Assembly: GCF_016863295.1 (NCBI RefSeq)
Contig: NZ_BOOP01000003.1
Span: 434,001 to 498,000, forward strand
DNA: 64,000 nt
Direction: 5' to 3'
Origin: Planotetraspora phitsanulokensis
GTDB taxonomy: Bacteria > Actinomycetota > Actinomycetes > Streptosporangiales > Streptosporangiaceae
The first letter of the stretch is position 1, and every line of letters starts with the position of its first letter. Of this stretch, positions 16,795 through 25,912 are shown piece after piece. The notes below the pieces were generated by a model. That model saw only the letters and a list, made by a program, of their open reading frames with translations, was not told the origin of the DNA and did not search any database. Both the position numbers and the translations under genes were made by a program.

Positions 16795-17763
16795 ATGCCT
16801 GACATCCTGCACCGCATCAGCATCGACGCCCCACTGCAGCGGGTACACGACCTCATCGCCGGCACCGACGGCATCGCCCGCTGGTGGACCGGGCGGCCAC
16901 TGACCGGTGAACACACCATCGGCTGCAGCTTCAGCGTCTACTTCGGCGACGCCGAGAAGCCCGCCGCCGTCATGCAGGTCCTGACCGACACGCCGGACCA
17001 CGTGGTGTGGCAGGTCACCGACGGACCCGACACCTGGATCGGTACCGGGATCACATTCACTCTCCGGCCCGGCGGCCGCGGCACCACGCTTCTGTTCACC
17101 CACTCAGGCTGGCTCCAGGCCGGCGAATTCATGAGCGGATGCAGCACCAACTGGGGCGCCTACCTCACCAGCCTCAAGACCGGCGCCGAAAGCGGCGCGT
17201 TCGCGCCTCACCCCGCCGGCGAAATCAGCCGCTGGGACAACCCGGCCGACCAAGAAGGCTCGATGACCACCGAACCCACGCCCGGCCCGAACGCGGCGCG
17301 GCTCGAGCGCACGTACGACGCTCCGGCGGAGCTCATCTGGGAGCTGTTGACCACCGCCACCGGCCTCGAGGAGTGGTGGACCACCCACGGCTTCGAAACC
17401 CGGGTGAGCGAGCTCGAGCTCAGGCCCGGCGGTCGGCTGCGGTACACCATGACCGCGACCGCGCCGGAACAGGTCGCGTTCATGCGGAACGCCGGCATCC
17501 CGCTCTCGAGTGAGTTGCGTAAGACGTTCACCGAGGTCGCACCGACGACCCGCCTCGCCTACCTGTCACTGATCGACTTCGTGCCCGACCACGAGCCGTA
17601 CGAGCACCTGACGACCATCGACATCGAGCCCGCCGGTGATCGCACGAACGTGGTCATGACGGTCGATTCCCTCCACGACGAAACCTGGACGCAGCAACAT
17701 CGCGCCCATCGTGGCGACGAGCTCGACAACCTCGAGACGGCGATCAGGCGACGCACAATGTGA
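16795..17763 (+). CDS. Double SRPBCC/AHSA1-domain protein
   Basis: A 322-residue protein with two SRPBCC domains: residues about 1-150 (LHRISIDAPLQRVHDLIAG, ARWWTGRPL, FTHSGWLQAGEFM) and about 165-320 (RLERTYDAPAELIWELLTT, LEEWWTTHGF, MTVDSLHDETW). A Pro/Thr-rich linker joins them, and an internal Met at its start (ATG 17263) shows where two genes may have fused. Start ATG 16795 has AAGGGA upstream. The gene is divergent from the DGPF/ECF42 pair, a common neighbourhood for SRPBCC genes. Ligand unknown. Confidence 0.85.
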   Translation: MPDILHRISIDAPLQRVHDLIAGTDGIARWWTGRPLTGEHTIGCSFSVYFGDAEKPAAVMQVLTDTPDHVVWQVTDGPDTWIGTGITFTLRPGGRGTTLLFTHSGWLQAGEFMSGCSTNWGAYLTSLKTGAESGAFAPHPAGEISRWDNPADQEGSMTTEPTPGPNAARLERTYDAPAELIWELLTTATGLEEWWTTHGFETRVSELELRPGGRLRYTMTATAPEQVAFMRNAGIPLSSELRKTFTEVAPTTRLAYLSLIDFVPDHEPYEHLTTIDIEPAGDRTNVVMTVDSLHDETWTQQHRAHRGDELDNLETAIRRRTM

Positions 17764-17818
17764 TCGCACCTGCCCGGGCCGACGTACAAGCCGCGGTGGG
17801 ATAGACCGCACACAGTTC

Positions 17819-18574
17819 TCAGCTGGTGGCGCCCCAGGTGAGAGAGAGGCCGGTGGCGGCGCGTTCGGTGCGGATCTCCATCATGCTGCCGAGGATGGTG
17901 GCATGGTCGGACACCACGGGCGTGGCGTCGAGCGTGTAGGTGATCCGGGTGCTGACGAGCACCGGGCTGCCCTGCGGCTCGTGGAGGTGGCGGGCGGCGG
18001 CGGAGTCGAGCAAACCGGGCCGGACCACCTCGGCTGCCCGGGCGACCGCCACTCCCGCGTCGGCGAGGGCCGTGTAGAGGGAGACGACGGTGAAGTCGCG
18101 GTCGCGGATCTGGTCGGCCACCGGCCGACGGACCCAGGACACCTGGTGTACGGCGGGACGTCCCGCGAACTCGCGGACCCGCTCCAGCCGCAGGGCGGTG
18201 TCGCCGGGACGCAGCCGCAGCTCCGCGGCGATCCGGGCGGGGGCCCGGCGCACCGCGCGCCCGGCCACCGCTGTGCGCACGTCGTGGCCCTGTTTACGCA
18301 GGTCGTCGACCAGGCTGCGGAGCGAGTCGAGCTGGTACGCCAGGTGGGGCGGGGCGACGAACGTGCCCCTGCCGGGCTGCTGCACGATCAGCCGCTCGTC
18401 GCTGAGCTGCCGCAACGCCTGGCGCAGCGTCATGAGGGTCACCCCGTAGGAGGCGCTCAGCTCCCGTTGCGGCGGAAGGGCCTCACCGGGGGCGTAGTGT
18501 CCCGACCGGATCTTCGCGGCGAGGTCGGCGGCGATGGCGCGGTATCTCGCCTCGTGCCCGGCGTCGAGGGTCAT
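17819..18574 (-). CDS. GntR/HutC-family regulator (UTRA domain) coupled to trpBA
   Basis: A 251-residue regulator with an N-terminal GntR winged helix (RYRAIAADLAAKIRSGHYAPG, TLMTLRQALRQLSDERLI) and a C-terminal UTRA ligand domain (about 95-245, with DTALRLERVREFAGRPAVH and SPVLVSTRITYTLDATPV). Its ATG overlaps the trpA stop (ATGA), so it is the third gene of a trpB-trpA-gntR operon. It probably represses this operon; the paired GTTCTATAAC words before trpB are the likely target. A GntR controller of trpBA is uncommon: trp genes in actinobacteria are usually handled by attenuation or other regulators. Confidence 0.88.
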   Translation of the reverse strand: MTLDAGHEARYRAIAADLAAKIRSGHYAPGEALPPQRELSASYGVTLMTLRQALRQLSDERLIVQQPGRGTFVAPPHLAYQLDSLRSLVDDLRKQGHDVRTAVAGRAVRRAPARIAAELRLRPGDTALRLERVREFAGRPAVHQVSWVRRPVADQIRDRDFTVVSLYTALADAGVAVARAAEVVRPGLLDSAAARHLHEPQGSPVLVSTRITYTLDATPVVSDHATILGSMMEIRTERAATGLSLTWGATS

Positions 18575-19386
18575 CGTGGTCGGTCACACTCCTGGTCGAG
18601 GGCCTGCCGCAGGGTCGCGAGGAAGGCCCGCAGGTCGTCCGGCCCAGCCCCGTCGAGCACCCGCCGCATGACCGCGGCGCCGACCACCACGCCGTCGGCG
18701 TGCCGACGGGCTTCGCGTGCCTGATCCGGGGTGGAAATGCCAAATCCTAGCAAGACCGGCCGGTCGCTGACGCGCCTGATCCGCTCGGCGAGCTCCGCCG
18801 CCGAAGCGGCGAGGGCGGCCCGCTCACCGGTGGTGCCCATCAGCGACACCGCGTAGACGAATCCGCGGCTGCGGCACGAGATCTCCGCCAGCCGCGGCTG
18901 CGGCGTCGCCGGCGACGCCAGCAGGACCAGCTCGATCCCGGCGGCGGCGGCCACGTCCGTCAGCTCGTCCGCCTCGTGCACCTGCAGGTCGGGCACGATC
19001 AGGCCGCCGACGCCGGCCCGGCGCAGTGCGGCGCAGAACGCCTCGGGACCATCGTGCAGCACCAGGTTGTAGTAGGTGCTGACGACCAGCGGCACGCCCA
19101 GGTCCCGGACCGCGGACAGGTCGGCGAGGATCCGGCGGGTGCTCGCCCCCCGGGCCAGTGCCGTGTCGCCGGCCTGCTGGATGGTGACGCCGTCCAGTGT
19201 GGGGTCGGAGAAGGGCAGGCCGACCTCGATCGCGTCCGCGCCGGCTTCGGCGAACGCCCGCAGGTAGTCCGTCCAGCCGGGCGTGATCCCCCCGGTGACG
19301 TACGGCATGAGCAGTCCGCGGCCGGTGTCCCGGCGAGCACGCAGGTGGCGTTCGACCGCGCCCGCGGCCAGGGTCGGGTTCGTCAC
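18571..19386 (-). CDS. trpA: Tryptophan synthase alpha chain
   Basis: GTG 19386 overlaps the trpB stop (GTGA), giving a 271-residue TIM-barrel protein. The catalytic acids are in place: Glu in [12 protein letters not shown] and Asp in [10 protein letters not shown]. The phosphate-binding loops ([10 protein letters not shown] and [11 protein letters not shown]) are present as well. TrpA cleaves indole-3-glycerol phosphate to indole and glyceraldehyde 3-phosphate and channels indole to TrpB. No other trp gene (E, G, D, C, F) is in the window, so this is a two-gene trp module, possibly a second copy in the genome. Confidence 0.93.
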   Translation of the reverse strand: MTNPTLAAGAVERHLRARRDTGRGLLMPYVTGGITPGWTDYLRAFAEAGADAIEVGLPFSDPTLDGVTIQQAGDTALARGASTRRILADLSAVRDLGVPLVVSTYYNLVLHDGPEAFCAALRRAGVGGLIVPDLQVHEADELTDVAAAAGIELVLLASPATPQPRLAEISCRSRGFVYAVSLMGTTGERAALAASAAELAERIRRVSDRPVLLGFGISTPDQAREARRHADGVVVGAAVMRRVLDGAGPDDLRAFLATLRQALDQECDRPR

Positions 19387-20588
19387 AGCAGCTCCTTCAG
19401 GGTGGAGACGTCCTTGTCGCCCCGGCCGGACAACGTCATCAGGACCGTCGATCCGGCGGGCAGTTCGCCGCCGCCCGTCGCGCGGATCACCCAGGCGAGG
19501 GCGTGCGCCGATTCGAGCGCCGGGACGATGCCCTCGGTGCGCGCCAGCCGTACTGCCGCGCCGACCGCCTCGTCGTCGGTCACCGTGACGTAGCGGGCCC
19601 GGCCCAGGTCGCGCAGGTGGGCGTGCTCCGGGCCGACTCCCGGGTAGTCGAGCCCGGCGGCGATGGAGTGCGCCTGGGTGATCTGCCCGTCGTCGTCCTG
19701 CAGGAACAGCGAGCGGCAGCCGTGCAGGACGCCGAGCCGACCGCGGGCGGCGCCGGCGCCGCCCTCCGCCTCGACCCCGACCAGGCGCGCCGGGGTGTCG
19801 GCGAATCCGGCGAACGTGCCGGCCGCGTTGGAGCCGCCGCCGACGCACGCGACCACGTGGTCCGGGACGCCGGTCCGCAGCTCGGCGGCGCACTGGACAC
19901 GGGCCTCGTCGCCGATGACCCGCTGGAACTCCCTGACCATCCACGGGTACGGATCGGGCCCGACGACCGAGCCGACGCAGTAGTGGGAGTCGCCGGTCGC
20001 GCCCACCCAGTGCCGCATGGCCTCGCTGGTCGCGTCCTTGAGGGTACGGCTGCCCGTGGTCACCGGGATCACCTCGGCGCCCAGCATGCGCATCCGGAAG
20101 ACGTTCAGCGCCTGCCGCTCGATGTCACGCTCGCCCATGAACACCGTGGCCTCCAGCCCGAGCAGCGCGGCGGCGGTCGCGGTGGCCACCCCGTGCTGGC
20201 CCGCTCCCGTCTCGGCGATCAGCCTGCGCCGTCCCATCCGGGTGGCCAGCAGGGCCTGGCCCAGCACGTTGTTGATCTTGTGGGATCCGGTGTGGGTGAG
20301 ATCCTCGCGCTTGAGGTACAGCTGCACGCCCAGCGCCTCCGACAGCCTGCGGGCCGGTGTGAGAGGGGTCGGCCGCCCGGCGTGCACGGCGAGCAGCCGC
20401 GCCAGGGCGCCGCGGAACCCCGGATCCGCCCAGGCCTCCCGGAACGCCTCGTCCACCTCGCGGCACGCCTCCACCAGGGACTCCGGCGCGTACCGTCCGC
20501 CGTACTCGCCGAATCGGCCCCGCGCCTGGGGCCGGCCCATCGTCCCGGCCGCCTCGACGGGCTCGGGCCAGAGCAACACATCTCGCAT
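19383..20588 (-). CDS. trpB: Tryptophan synthase beta chain (TrpB1 type)
   Basis: A 401-residue PLP enzyme. The Schiff-base Lys is in HTGSHKINN, the catalytic Glu in [11 protein letters not shown] and the PLP-phosphate loop in GGGSNAAG; the monovalent-cation and COMM regions ([17 protein letters not shown]) match TrpB1. ATG 20588 has GAGGTGG at 20595-20601. TrpB condenses indole and serine to tryptophan. The first gene of the trpBA-gntR operon; the direct repeats at 20602 and 20622 lie in its promoter region. Confidence 0.93.
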   Translation of the reverse strand: MRDVLLWPEPVEAAGTMGRPQARGRFGEYGGRYAPESLVEACREVDEAFREAWADPGFRGALARLLAVHAGRPTPLTPARRLSEALGVQLYLKREDLTHTGSHKINNVLGQALLATRMGRRRLIAETGAGQHGVATATAAALLGLEATVFMGERDIERQALNVFRMRMLGAEVIPVTTGSRTLKDATSEAMRHWVGATGDSHYCVGSVVGPDPYPWMVREFQRVIGDEARVQCAAELRTGVPDHVVACVGGGSNAAGTFAGFADTPARLVGVEAEGGAGAARGRLGVLHGCRSLFLQDDDGQITQAHSIAAGLDYPGVGPEHAHLRDLGRARYVTVTDDEAVGAAVRLARTEGIVPALESAHALAWVIRATGGGELPAGSTVLMTLSGRGDKDVSTLKELL

Positions 20589-20601
20589 CCCATACCACCT
20601 C

Positions 20602-20631
20602 GTTCTATAACTCTTCCGAGAGTTCTATAAC
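20602..20631 (-). promoter_or_regulatory. Paired GTTCTATAAC words before trpB (candidate GntR operator)
   Basis: GTTCTATAAC occurs at 20602-20611 and again at 20622-20631, the same orientation and exactly 20 bp (two helical turns) apart. Each has GTT-N4-AAC symmetry like the GT-N-TA-N-AC core of HutC-type GntR operators. They sit immediately upstream of the trpB ribosome site, so a bound repressor would block transcription of trpBA-gntR. Confidence 0.55.
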
Positions 20632-20640
20632 AGTGAGTGT

Positions 20641-21069
20641 GGCACGGGCGATGTGGACGCGCCACCACCGGTGCTCGGCACGGCAGCCGGGAGGGCCTTC
20701 GGCCGCGAATCGCAGCACGAGCGTGCGGATCGGTTCCTTCAGCGGGCCACGAGTGCCGAGATCCGGTGGGCAGTAGCGCCGGAGGTTGTCCGGCTTCTTG
20801 TGCCGGGACTTGGCCGGCTGAACGGACTATCATCACAAAGGCATCCTTTGCGATCACTCCTGGAACTCGAGCGCAAGGCTTCGATCCGACCAGGGTTGCT
20901 CACAGCCTTCGGCGGCTTTGGGCTCACGGTGATCAACTGGCTCTGCAGAAGTCGTAGTAGTCCGAGCCCAGAGATCTGTTTTCGCCTGCCATGGGCCGTT
21001 GGTAGCTTGATCGCGTGTGCCCATGCACTCACACGCCCTGCCGGCAGGCCGGAGCAAGGAGGGAACACG
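20641..21069. other. Intergenic region between trpB and ROK gene
   Basis: About 430 bp separating divergent genes. The plus strand is open in the ROK frame, but without a ribosome site or family-like sequence, so I treat it as non-coding. The only clear element is a dyad CAAAGG-CAT-CCTTTG at 20836-20850, a possible operator. GC content is lower near 20830-21000 than in the flanking genes. Confidence 0.4.
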
Positions 21070-22362
21070 GTGTCCAGGCGCATGAGCACTCCGTCGGCGG
21101 CGCAGATCCGTTGGATCAACGCTGCCGCGATCTACGAGGCCATGCGTGCGCGGGAGTCCTGCACTGCCGGGGATCTCATGACGGCCACCGGTCTGTCGCG
21201 CCCGACCGTCCACACGACGTGCGACTGGCTCATCGCCCAGAGTCTCGTGGCCGAGGTGGTCACCGATCTCGTCCAGGACGCGCAGCCGGGCCGCCCCGCC
21301 CGCCGCTATCAGATCAACCCCCGCGCCGGGTTCGTCCTCGCGCTCGACATCCGGGAGAGCCGGGTCACGGGGGCCGTCGCCGACCTGACCGGCGGGATCT
21401 GCAGCGAACTGTCCCGCGACATCGCCGCCGACCCGAGCCTGCGATCACAGGCAGCCGTCCACGGGCCGTCGATCGCCCACGACCTCGTCGAACTCGCCGG
21501 CATCGATCCTGGCTCGGTGTGGCAGGCCTGCGTGAGCATCCCCGCGCCCGTCCAGTCTCGCGAGTACGCCCCTTCGACCGCCGCACAGTATCGGGCGGGC
21601 ACCAGGGATGTGATCACTGAGCTCGAACGAACCCTCCCGTGGCCGGTGGTCGCCGAGAACGACGCCAACCTGGCGATGATCGGCGAACAGTGGCAGGGCG
21701 CCGCCGACCACCACGACAACGCCGTGCTGCTCGACGTGTGCGAGAACGGCTTCGGGGCCGGGCTCATCGTCAACGGCCGCCTCGTACGGGGCAGCAACGG
21801 CCTGGCCGGCGAGATGACGTCCGTCGACCTGCTGTCCGGGATGGGTCCCGACGGAGGGGTGGCGCGCAAGGTGGCCCAACTCGGAGCCGAGGCGGTCCGC
21901 GACGCGCGCGATGCCTCTGGCGCGGGTCCGTCCCCGGCGGAGACGGGGGCGCTCTTCGACCTCGCCCACGGCGATCCCGAGCAGGTGACGGACGAGATGG
22001 TGTTCGCCGCGCTCGACGTCGACGACCCCGCCGCCAAAAGAATCGCCGACCAGGTGGGCGCGATCGTGGCACGTCCTATCGCGATGCTGGCCACGCTGCT
22101 CGACCCGGAGTTGGTCGTCATCTGCGGATTTTCGGCCGAGGCCGCCGACCGGCTCATGCCATCGATCGAAGAGCAGACGCTGGAGCTCTACCGCAGGCTC
22201 GCCGCCCCACCGCCGCGGCTGGCGCTGTCGGCCCTCGGCAGCAGGGCGACCGTCATCGGCGGAGTGCGCCGCGCGCTCAACGAGGTGGAGGGCCGGCTCT
22301 TCGGGTCACCTCACAGCGACCGCTGGCCGGCCACGCCCCTTCGCGCCGCCGACGCTCGGTAG
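21070..22362 (+). CDS. ROK-family transcriptional regulator
   Basis: GTG 21070 has AAGGAGGG at 21056-21063, a very strong ribosome site, and gives a 430-residue protein. The N-terminal winged helix (about 10-80, ESCTAGDLMTATGLSRPTVHTTCDWLI) is followed by a sugar-kinase-like ROK domain with FVLALDIRESRVTGAVADL, VVAENDANLAMIGEQ and ENGFGAGLIVNGRLVRGSNGLAGEM. The Cys-rich zinc motif of NagC/Mlc is absent. Lying upstream of a sugar ABC operon and a beta-glucosidase in the same direction, it is probably their repressor, with a sugar as inducer. Confidence 0.9.
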   Translation: MSRRMSTPSAAQIRWINAAAIYEAMRARESCTAGDLMTATGLSRPTVHTTCDWLIAQSLVAEVVTDLVQDAQPGRPARRYQINPRAGFVLALDIRESRVTGAVADLTGGICSELSRDIAADPSLRSQAAVHGPSIAHDLVELAGIDPGSVWQACVSIPAPVQSREYAPSTAAQYRAGTRDVITELERTLPWPVVAENDANLAMIGEQWQGAADHHDNAVLLDVCENGFGAGLIVNGRLVRGSNGLAGEMTSVDLLSGMGPDGGVARKVAQLGAEAVRDARDASGAGPSPAETGALFDLAHGDPEQVTDEMVFAALDVDDPAAKRIADQVGAIVARPIAMLATLLDPELVVICGFSAEAADRLMPSIEEQTLELYRRLAAPPPRLALSALGSRATVIGGVRRALNEVEGRLFGSPHSDRWPATPLRAADAR

Positions 22363-23489
22363 TCCCCGGGTCCGCCCGCCACTTCCGGACGCCCCGTAGG
22401 CGGGCGTTCGGCCTTTGATCCCTGCCGTACGCGCCTGATCCACGGGCGCGGATGCCCCCCTTGCCGCGGTTTACGAGCGGGCCTCTATGACGCAGCTGCC
22501 GTCCGCGGGGAATGTCGGCCAGGCCGCCCTGACAGCCCCCTGGCCGTTCGCCATATTCGACCGTTGACGCCCCGATCTACGTGGGGCTATGGTATCGAAA
22601 AACCTTTAATAAATACCCATTCGTAACATTGCGGTAACACCCCTCCAGTAGTTCACAACCGAGGCAGTCGGCACCGGGACCCACGGATAGACGTGGACGC
22701 TCCGCGGCGTCGAGAACGCCACACACGAGACACCCCGCTCGTGGGCAGCCCCTCCCCTCTGGCGCTCACACCGAGGACGCCTCGCCATACCAAGAAAGAC
22801 TCCAGTGAGACACAACAAGCCGAAGATCGCCGTTGCTGTCCTGTCTCTCACGGCGCCGGCCACCCAGGGCCGAGGCTCCACCGGATGGCACGCCTGGCCC
22901 GAACACTCAGGGCGACCAAGCTGAGCGAGTCCCAGGTCGACCTGATGGGCCGGAGTTGGATCGAGGCTCGCCGCCACCTGGGCCCGAATCCTCGCGTCGG
23001 CTACAAGATCAAACTGAAAATAGACATTAATGATGTAAACGTGACAATTGACACCTCAGCTTCTTGAATAGGAAGCTTGAACGCGGCCGAGCCCCAGCCA
23101 CCGTAGTCGGCGGCAGGTCCCCCCAGTCGTCGTGCTCCCGTCTCATAGGTCCCGCCGGTCCGTGACTTGGTCGCGGCCTGGTCGGCCCGCTGATCCGTGG
23201 CCGCGTGGTTCGCGGACCAGCCGGTGACGGGGCGGCCGGAGATCCCGGCCGCCGCTCCAGCACCGAGCCCTAGGCGGCGCCCGACGATGGTTCGACCGGG
23301 AGACGGCAGCCGAGTCCCCTCGGCGGCCCGGGCGCGGTCGACCACGTGATCAACCACACCGCCGGACCTTCCGGTCCGGCGGTCGATGAACTTGTCCATC
23401 CCTCATATCAGCCATCGCTGATCGATCACCCTGACCCGCGTCGCCTGGGAGGGCGGAGCGGTCCCTTCCGGAATTAGTGAGGAACAACC
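22363..23489. other. 1.1-kb region between ROK gene and ABC operon
   Basis: No gene I can support. It holds an AT-rich patch near 22590-22640 with a possible promoter (TTGACG 22564-22569, 18 bp, TATGGT 22588-22593). At 22806 a GTG opens MRHNKPKIAVAVLSLTAPAT, which looks like the start of a signal peptide but stops after about 40 codons: probably the stump of a lost secreted-protein gene. Another frame reading into 23067 (KLSESQVDLMGRSWIEARRH) has no recognised family. A hairpin at 23358-23383 ends the region. Confidence 0.45.
23358..23383. terminator. Hairpin upstream of the sugar ABC operon
   Basis: ACCGCCGGACC (23358-23368) and GGTCCGGCGGT (23373-23383) form an 11-bp perfect stem with a TTCC loop. 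It lies about 105 bp before the lipoprotein gene and probably isolates the operon from upstream transcription. Confidence 0.6.
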
Positions 23490-24806
23490 GTGCTCACACG
23501 CAAGCCCTACGTCTTCGCCGTCGCAGGCGCTCTGATGTTCGCCGCCGCGGCCTGTGGCGGCAGCAACGACTCGTCCAGCAGCGGGTCCGCCGGCGGAGGT
23601 TCGGGCTCGATCACTTACTGGGCGTCCAACCAGGGCACGAGCCTGGAGAGCGACAAGCAGATCCTCCAGCCGGAGCTCGACCGGTTCACCAAGGAGACCG
23701 GCATCAAGGTGAACCTCGAGGTCGTGCCCTGGTCCGACCTGCTCAACCGCATCCTGGCCGCGGCCACCTCCGGCAAGGGCCCCGACGTCGTCAACATCGG
23801 CAACACCTGGTCGGCCTCGCTGCAGGCGACCGGCGCGTTCGTTCCGCTCGACGACACCCAGCTGAACGCCCTCGGCGGCAAGGCGCGCTTCCTCGGCCCG
23901 AGCCTCGCGGCGACGGGCGCCCCCGGACAGCCCCCCGTGGGCGCGCCCCTCTACAGCACGGCCTACGCCCTCTACTACAACAAGCACATGTTCAAGGACG
24001 CCGGCATCGCCGACCCGCCGAAGACCTGGGACGAGCTGGTCGCCGACGGCAAGAAGCTCACCAAGGACGGCAAGTGGGGCCTGGCCGTCGAGGGCGCCAG
24101 CGTCAGCGAGAACGCCCACATGATCTTCACGCTCGGTCAGCAGCACGGCGGTGACCTGTTCGACAGCTCGGGCAAGTCGCAGTTCGACTCGCCGGCGAAC
24201 GTGGCCGCCGTCAAGCAGTACCTGAACTTCATCGCCTCGGACAAGATCACCAACCCGAGCGACGCCGCATACTCCAACGGCACCGAGGCGCTTCAGGACT
24301 TCATCGGCGGCAAGGCCGCGATGGTGATGTGGCAGTCGGCCAGCGGCACGCTCAAGACGGGCGGCATGACCCCCGACGACTACGGCGTCGCGCCGATCCC
24401 GCTGCCCGACCCCTCCTCGGGCGGCAAGCAGGTCGACAGCATGGTCGGCGGCATCAACATCTCCGTCTTCGACAGCGCCGCCAACAAGGACGGCGCGCTG
24501 AAGTTCGTGAAGTTCATGACCAGCAAGCAGACGCAGCAGGACCTCAACAAGGCCTACGGCTCGCTGCCGACGGTCACCGACGCCTACGACGACCCGGCGT
24601 TCCAGACGCCGGAGATCAAGACGTACCAGCAGATCCTCGGCAACACGGCCGCGCCGCTGCCCCAGGTCGCCAACGAGAGCCAGTTCGAGACCCTGGTCGG
24701 CAACGCCATGAACCAGCTGTTCGCGGACGCGGCAAGCGGCAAGCCGATCACCGACGAGACCGTGAAGGCCAAGCTCACCGAGGCCAACCAGCAGATGACG
24801 AACTGA
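23490..24806 (+). CDS. Sugar ABC transporter substrate-binding lipoprotein
   Basis: GTG 23490 with GAGGAA upstream starts a 438-residue solute-binding protein. The signal peptide ends in a lipobox with Cys22 (FAAAAC), then a Ser/Gly-rich tether. The fold is the extracellular family-1 (MalE-like) type: SITYWASNQGTSLESDKQILQP, VPWSDLLNRILAAATSGKGPDVVNIGNTW, AYALYYNKHMFKDAGIADPPKTWDELV. With the two permeases and the GH1 enzyme that follow, it probably captures a beta-linked oligosaccharide such as cellobiose (inference from context). Confidence 0.92.
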   Translation: MLTRKPYVFAVAGALMFAAAACGGSNDSSSSGSAGGGSGSITYWASNQGTSLESDKQILQPELDRFTKETGIKVNLEVVPWSDLLNRILAAATSGKGPDVVNIGNTWSASLQATGAFVPLDDTQLNALGGKARFLGPSLAATGAPGQPPVGAPLYSTAYALYYNKHMFKDAGIADPPKTWDELVADGKKLTKDGKWGLAVEGASVSENAHMIFTLGQQHGGDLFDSSGKSQFDSPANVAAVKQYLNFIASDKITNPSDAAYSNGTEALQDFIGGKAAMVMWQSASGTLKTGGMTPDDYGVAPIPLPDPSSGGKQVDSMVGGINISVFDSAANKDGALKFVKFMTSKQTQQDLNKAYGSLPTVTDAYDDPAFQTPEIKTYQQILGNTAAPLPQVANESQFETLVGNAMNQLFADAASGKPITDETVKAKLTEANQQMTN

Positions 24807-24895
24807 GCCGACGTGCTCCGGGGTGCCGGGCGGTGGATCTCCACCGCCCGGCACCCGTGCCTGACCACGTAAGAGTGAAGATCGAAAGGACGTTC

Positions 24896-25912
24896 ATGGT
24901 CGTGTCCGCCACGTCCCGGCCCGGCGGGGGGCGGGGATCCGGAGACCCGGGGGGGCCTCCGCCACCATCCGGTGCCGGAAGGGGCCGGGCCACCGCCCGG
25001 CTGTCGGTGAGGCTGCGCCGTCTCGGCCTGCCGTACCTGCTGATCCTGCCCGCCCTCCTGCTGGAGCTGCTCGTCCACCTGATCCCGATGGTGATCGGGA
25101 TCGGCATGAGCTTCATCAAGCTCACCCAGTTCTTCATCAGGAACTGGTCGGCGGCCCCCTTCGCGGGGTGGTCGAACTACCACTTGGCGGTGGACTTCAA
25201 CGGCCCGGTCGGCCGCGCGCTGCTCCACTCGTTCTTCGTGACGGTCACGTTCACCGTGATCACGGTTGCGCTGTCCTGGTTCCTCGGGATGGCCGGAGCC
25301 GTGCTGATGCAGGGCGAATTCCGGGGGCGGGGCTTCCTGCGGGCCTTGTTCCTCGTGCCGTACGCGCTCCCCGTCTACGCCGGCGTGATCACCTGGAGCT
25401 TCCTGCTGCAGCGCGAATCGGGGCTCATCAACCACGTGCTGGTGGACCAGCTGCACCTGTTCAGCGACAAGCCCTTCTGGCTCATCGGGCAGAACAGCTT
25501 CTTCTCCATCGTCGTGGTGTCGCTGTGGCGCTGGTGGCCGTTCGCCTTCCTGGTGCTGATGGCGGGCCTGCAGAACATTCCCCAGGACCTGTACGAGGCG
25601 TCGTCGATCGACGGCGCGGGATGGATGCGTCAGCTGCGCTCGGTCACGCTTCCGATGTTGCGCCCGGTCAACCAGGTGCTGGTCCTCGTCCTGTTCCTGT
25701 GGACCTTCAACGACTTCAACACGCCGTACGTGCTGTTCGGGAAGACGGCGCCACAAGAGGCCGACCTGATCTCGATCCACATCTACCAGAGCTCGTTCGT
25801 CACCTGGAACTTCGGAACCGGCTCGGCCATGTCCGTGCTGCTTCTGCTGTTCCTGCTGCTGGTCACGGCGGTCTATCTGCTCATCACCTCGCGGAGGAGG
25901 AGCGATGCGTGA
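24896..25912 (+). CDS. Sugar ABC transporter permease, MalF/LacF type
   Basis: ATG 24896 has AAAGGA at 24885-24890; the longer open frame upstream runs through the lipoprotein gene in a shadow frame. The 338-residue protein has a Gly/Pro-rich cytoplasmic N-terminus (about 45 residues) and six membrane segments beginning PYLLILPALLLELLVHLIPM. The EAA loop that docks the ATPase is near DLYEASSIDGAGWMRQLRSV. It overlaps the next permease gene by 8 bp. No ATP-binding subunit is in the operon. Confidence 0.9.
   Translation: MVVSATSRPGGGRGSGDPGGPPPPSGAGRGRATARLSVRLRRLGLPYLLILPALLLELLVHLIPMVIGIGMSFIKLTQFFIRNWSAAPFAGWSNYHLAVDFNGPVGRALLHSFFVTVTFTVITVALSWFLGMAGAVLMQGEFRGRGFLRALFLVPYALPVYAGVITWSFLLQRESGLINHVLVDQLHLFSDKPFWLIGQNSFFSIVVVSLWRWWPFAFLVLMAGLQNIPQDLYEASSIDGAGWMRQLRSVTLPMLRPVNQVLVLVLFLWTFNDFNTPYVLFGKTAPQEADLISIHIYQSSFVTWNFGTGSAMSVLLLLFLLLVTAVYLLITSRRRSDA

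Noticed and set aside
22861-23067. Plus-strand frame with KLSESQVDLMGRSWIEARRH
   Set aside because: No ribosome site, no known family and no protein-like start; might be decayed DNA.
23001-23399. 132-codon minus-strand frame before the ABC operon
   Set aside because: Low complexity, no ribosome site, and its start overlaps the hairpin stem region; not supportable.
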